Positions 6,736 to 8,164 of a stretch of DNA of 8,164 bases are shown one piece after another. The translations under genes were made by a program, and so were the position numbers. Where the stretch lies: positions 1-8,164 of the forward strand of contig JAHWKV010000028.1 of assembly GCA_019347725.1 (NCBI GenBank), given 5' to 3'. A model generated the notes under the pieces. That model worked only from the letters and a program-made list of their open reading frames with translations. It was not told the origin of the DNA and searched no databases. The DNA comes from Actinomycetota bacterium. GTDB lineage: Bacteria > Actinomycetota > CADDZG01 > JAHWKV01. How positions within the stretch are numbered: position 1 is the first letter of the stretch; every line of letters begins with the position of its first letter.

Positions 6736-7004
6736 CGGCGAAAAGACTGAGCGCCTCCAACCTTGGGGAGAGGGTGTCGATCCTATTTCGCATAAAGGGC
6801 GATCCGGAGCATCCCTTCAGCGAAGCGGTTGGGGTGTTGCAGCGAATCGACTCCGACCCGACCACGTACCACGTACTGAGACGGTCCGGGGAGGTCGTCG
6901 AGGTCCCGGAACAGTCGGTGGTGACCTTGAAGCTCATGCCTGCCGCCAGAGGGCCGCTACGAAGGCCCAAGTCCTGGAGCAAAACTCCGGAATCTCCGGA
7001 ATAA
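6732..7004 (+). CDS. Small SH3-like domain protein (resembles N-terminal domain of Rv0428c-type acetyltransferases)
   Basis: This is a 90-residue protein if it begins at CTG 6732. The core LGERVSILFRIKGDPEH (11-27), AVGVLQRIDSDPTTYHVLRRSG (32-53) and EVVEVPEQSVVTLKLMP (54-70) has the small beta-barrel pattern found at the N-terminus of actinobacterial GNAT acetyltransferases related to Rv0428c. In my recollection such proteins are encoded next to ferredoxin genes in actinomycetes. Here only the SH3-like part exists: a basic, Pro/Ser tail follows and then a TAA, with no acetyltransferase domain. The start is uncertain. CTG 6732 has a good ribosome-binding site and a 4-nt overlap with the ferredoxin gene; GTG 6774 would delete conserved residues; GTG 6630 would overlap the ferredoxin gene by about 100 nt. 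It is cotranscribed with the ferredoxin gene. The function is unknown; a role in acetyl transfer is not supported. Confidence 0.7.
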   Translation: MTAKRLSASNLGERVSILFRIKGDPEHPFSEAVGVLQRIDSDPTTYHVLRRSGEVVEVPEQSVVTLKLMPAARGPLRRPKSWSKTPESPE

Positions 7005-7098
7005 GGTGAGGATTTCTTACCACCCACGATCTTTGCTCTTGTATTGGCGGGTGCGTTTGAGATCATGTAAGTCCTAGAGGTCAAGTACAGGAGCGTCA

Positions 7099-7452
7099 GT
7101 GGCTCTGTTCGACAAGTTCAAGCGCGCGGATCTAAAGGTTCTTCAGGAGTTCGCTCAGAACCACGAGGGAGTCGAGGCTTACATCGAGCCCGAGACCCCC
7201 ATAAGACCGCAGTCGTTGCTAATGGTGGCTCGTGGTGGTGAGTGGGCTCGAGCCGCGATCGCGGACCGGGGCCAGGCGGACGCTTTTTGCAAGAAGCTGG
7301 GCATCCCTTATTACGATGCTGCGGTGGTGGGCTACCCCGAACGCATGCGGGGAACTAAGGGACGGCCGGCGCCGGCGGCTCCGTCGGCAGAGGAGTTGGA
7401 AGCCTGGTTTGCGCCGGATCCTGCCGATGGGTCCGGCGACGAGGAGCCGTAG
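7099..7452 (+). CDS. Conserved small actinobacterial protein of unknown function
   Basis: This is a 117-residue soluble protein with a GTG start, preceded at 5 nt by AGGAG (7089-7093). The N-terminus ALFDKFKRADLKV is basic and amphipathic. The centre HEGVEAYIEPETPIRPQSLLMVARGGEWARAAI, then DAFCKKLGIPYYDAAVVGYPERMRG, looks like a small alpha/beta domain and resembles short uncharacterised proteins I associate with actinomycetes. The last 35 or so residues are Pro/Ala-rich, then acidic (probably disordered). There is one cysteine, and no signal peptide or membrane segment. It lies 94 nt after the SH3-like gene; a weak promoter-like pair (TTGGCG 7044-7049, TGTAAG 7066-7071) falls in that gap. 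The ErpA-type gene follows 138 nt later. I cannot assign a function. Confidence 0.8.
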   Translation: MALFDKFKRADLKVLQEFAQNHEGVEAYIEPETPIRPQSLLMVARGGEWARAAIADRGQADAFCKKLGIPYYDAAVVGYPERMRGTKGRPAPAAPSAEELEAWFAPDPADGSGDEEP

Positions 7453-7542
7453 AATCTGTGCTTCGGTTACCATGTAGTTAGTGCGAGCCGCAGCCGACTG
7501 GGTGCGATCTAAGCCCGGGTTGCGCATTGAGCAGGTAAGTGG

Positions 7543-7578
7543 CGGATCCACCAGTAAATCCGGATTCACCAGTAAATC
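7543..7578 (+). repeat. Adjacent 18-bp tandem duplication in the leader of the ErpA-type gene
   Basis: Two 18-base units (7543-7560 and 7561-7578) stand end to end and differ at one base (C at 7548, T at 7566). Each contains CACCAGTAAATC. Short inverted arms occur within them: GGAT/ATCC at 7544-7547 and 7558-7561, and GATT/AATC at 7563-7566 and 7575-7578. The array ends directly before the ribosome-binding site at 7579. Whether it is a repeated operator, a paired RNA element or a neutral slippage product cannot be told from sequence. Confidence 0.85.
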
Positions 7579-7586
7579 AAGGAGGG
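7579..7586 (+). promoter_or_regulatory. Ribosome-binding site fixing a TTG start
   Basis: AAGGAGGG lies 4 nt before TTG 7591. There is no ATG or GTG at suitable distance, so this strong Shine-Dalgarno decides the TTG start. The second 18-bp repeat unit abuts it. Confidence 0.8.
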
Positions 7587-7590
7587 CAAT

Positions 7591-7965
7591 TTGGACACGA
7601 CCCTTGGACAAGCATCCTCCACCGAGTCAACAGAGACGCCCAGCACGATTGTTCTCGGCGCATCTGCCGTGACCAAGATTGCTGAACTTCTCGAGCGTGA
7701 GGGAAACCCGGATTTCTTCCTTCGCGTAGCTGTGCAGCCGGGAGGTTGCTCGGGTCTTCGTTACCAGCTGTTCTTCGACGATGAGCCCGTGGAGGGTGAT
7801 CACGTTCTGAACGAAGGTTCGGTTCAGGTGCGAGTGGATCGTATGTCGGCTCCGTACCTGCGTGGTGCAGTTGTTGATTGGCTTGAGGGGCTGGACCAGT
7901 CCGGGTTCACGATCAACAATCCCACAGCCCAGGGCAGCTGCGCGTGTGGAGACTCCTTCCACTAG
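7591..7965 (+). CDS. erpA: Iron-sulfur cluster insertion/carrier protein, ErpA/IscA (HesB) family
   Basis: This is an A-type iron-sulfur carrier that receives nascent clusters and hands them to apoproteins in the cytoplasm. The protein is 124 residues with a TTG start. After a Ser/Thr-rich lead of about 18 residues come IVLGASAVTKIAELL, FFLRVAVQPGGCSGLRYQLFFDD and a C-terminal GSCACGDSF. The three conserved metal-ligand cysteines are all present: Cys53 in GGCSG, and Cys117 and Cys119 in CAC. Length is normal for the ErpA-like form. It could equally be labelled IscA/SufA-like; ErpA is preferred because it is a stand-alone gene with no isc or suf genes in view. The leader carries a tandem 18-bp duplication, and a strong terminator follows 17 nt after the stop. 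Clients could include LipA, encoded in this window, and the ferredoxin; that is inference. Confidence 0.93.
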   Translation: MDTTLGQASSTESTETPSTIVLGASAVTKIAELLEREGNPDFFLRVAVQPGGCSGLRYQLFFDDEPVEGDHVLNEGSVQVRVDRMSAPYLRGAVVDWLEGLDQSGFTINNPTAQGSCACGDSFH

Positions 7966-7982
7966 CGCCCCTAGAAGCTTTT

Positions 7983-8016
7983 AAAAGGCCCAGGCCGTTT
8001 TCGGTCTGGGCCTTTT
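7983..8016 (+). terminator. Intrinsic terminator after the ErpA-type gene
   Basis: A 15-base arm (7983-7997) pairs with 8002-8016 across a TTTT loop (7998-8001), with a single G-U pair. The arms begin AAAA and end TTTT, so the hairpin carries its own T tract on both strands and could also stop transcription arriving from the right. It sits 17 nt after the stop codon at 7965. Confidence 0.93.
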
Positions 8017-8079
8017 CCATGTCCTGGCTTTTTTAGGCGTGGAAACTTAGATAACAATCAATCGTTTGATCTCAAGGGG

Positions 8080-8109
8080 TTGACCGGCCCGTAAATAACA
8101 GTGTAGAAA
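8080..8109 (+). promoter_or_regulatory. Candidate promoter for the downstream gene
   Basis: TTGACC (8080-8085) matches the -35 consensus at five of six positions, and TAGAAA (8104-8109) follows after 18 nt as a -10 candidate. The pair lies in an AT-rich stretch after the terminator and before the probable gene start at 8147. Confidence 0.5.
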
Positions 8110-8125
8110 TTACTCTAGTGTAATT
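8108..8125 (+). promoter_or_regulatory. 18-bp dyad, operator-like, overlapping the candidate promoter
   Basis: AATTAC (8108-8113) and GTAATT (8120-8125) form inverted arms around TCTAGT. Only one base pair of the nine is mismatched (T/T at 8114 and 8119). It overlaps the end of the candidate -10 and the expected transcript start, a common place for a repressor site. No family can be named. Confidence 0.45.
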
Positions 8126-8146
8126 ACGCACGGAGTATGAACTTAT

Positions 8147-8164
8147 ATGGCGATCATTCAGCAA
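8147..8164 (+). CDS. Probable start of a further gene (3' end outside window)
   Basis: ATG 8147 opens MAIIQQ and is open to the window edge. GGAG (8132-8135) is 11 nt upstream. A second ATG at 8137 in another frame (MNLYGDHSA) is also open but is only 1 nt from GGAG. Six codons allow no identification. The promoter-like sequence and dyad upstream are the main support. Confidence 0.35.

Noticed and set aside
7453..7542. A small gene or RNA gene in the gap before the ErpA-type gene
   Set aside because: Short open frames here have no ribosome-binding site and run into the real gene out of frame; no tRNA-like fold is seen.
1..8164. A defence system, mobile element or CRISPR array
   Set aside because: All gene products with recognisable families are metabolic or housekeeping; there are no transposase or integrase motifs and no spaced direct repeats beyond the single 18-bp tandem pair.

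Overview
This window comes from a high-GC bacterium, most likely an actinomycete (Actinomycetota, possibly an Acidimicrobiia-type lineage). The reasons are the actinobacterial-type seven-iron ferredoxin followed by a small SH3-like protein, the use of GTG and TTG starts, tight gene packing and the style of the Lgt protein. This placement is inference from family resemblance; there is no rRNA or other decisive marker. The window reads as a core metabolic and housekeeping region. I see no mobile element, CRISPR array, tRNA or rRNA, and no gene-free stretch longer than about 200 bases.

Region 1 (start to about 4804, + strand) is a compact 2-oxoacid dehydrogenase and lipoate operon. It holds the 3' part of an E2 acyltransferase gene, lipB (octanoyltransferase), a long fused E1 alpha-beta gene and lipA (lipoyl synthase). 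The genes are separated by 8 nt or overlap by 8 and 4 nt. LipB and LipA build the lipoyl cofactor on the E2 arm, and E1 uses thiamine diphosphate to decarboxylate the oxoacid and reductively acylate that arm. As written, the E1 gene is broken by a single extra A in an AAA run at 2954-2956. Removing it restores one protein of about 812 residues.

Region 2 (4808-6296, - strand) holds lgt (prolipoprotein diacylglyceryl transferase) and, upstream of it, an unrecognised membrane-anchored protein. lgt converges on lipA with only 3 bases between the stop codons.

Region 3 (6297-7965, + strand) begins at a divergent intergenic region. It holds a 7Fe ferredoxin, a small SH3-like protein that appears to start at CTG in a four-base overlap with the ferredoxin stop, a conserved small protein of unknown function, and an ErpA/IscA-type iron-sulfur carrier. 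The carrier's leader contains an adjacent 18-bp tandem duplication, and the gene ends at a strong intrinsic terminator. Iron-sulfur chemistry links this region (ferredoxin, ErpA) with LipA, which consumes one of its own clusters on each turnover.

Region 4 (8017-8164) is AT-richer. It holds a promoter-like sequence overlapped by an 18-bp dyad, then the probable first codons of another + strand gene.
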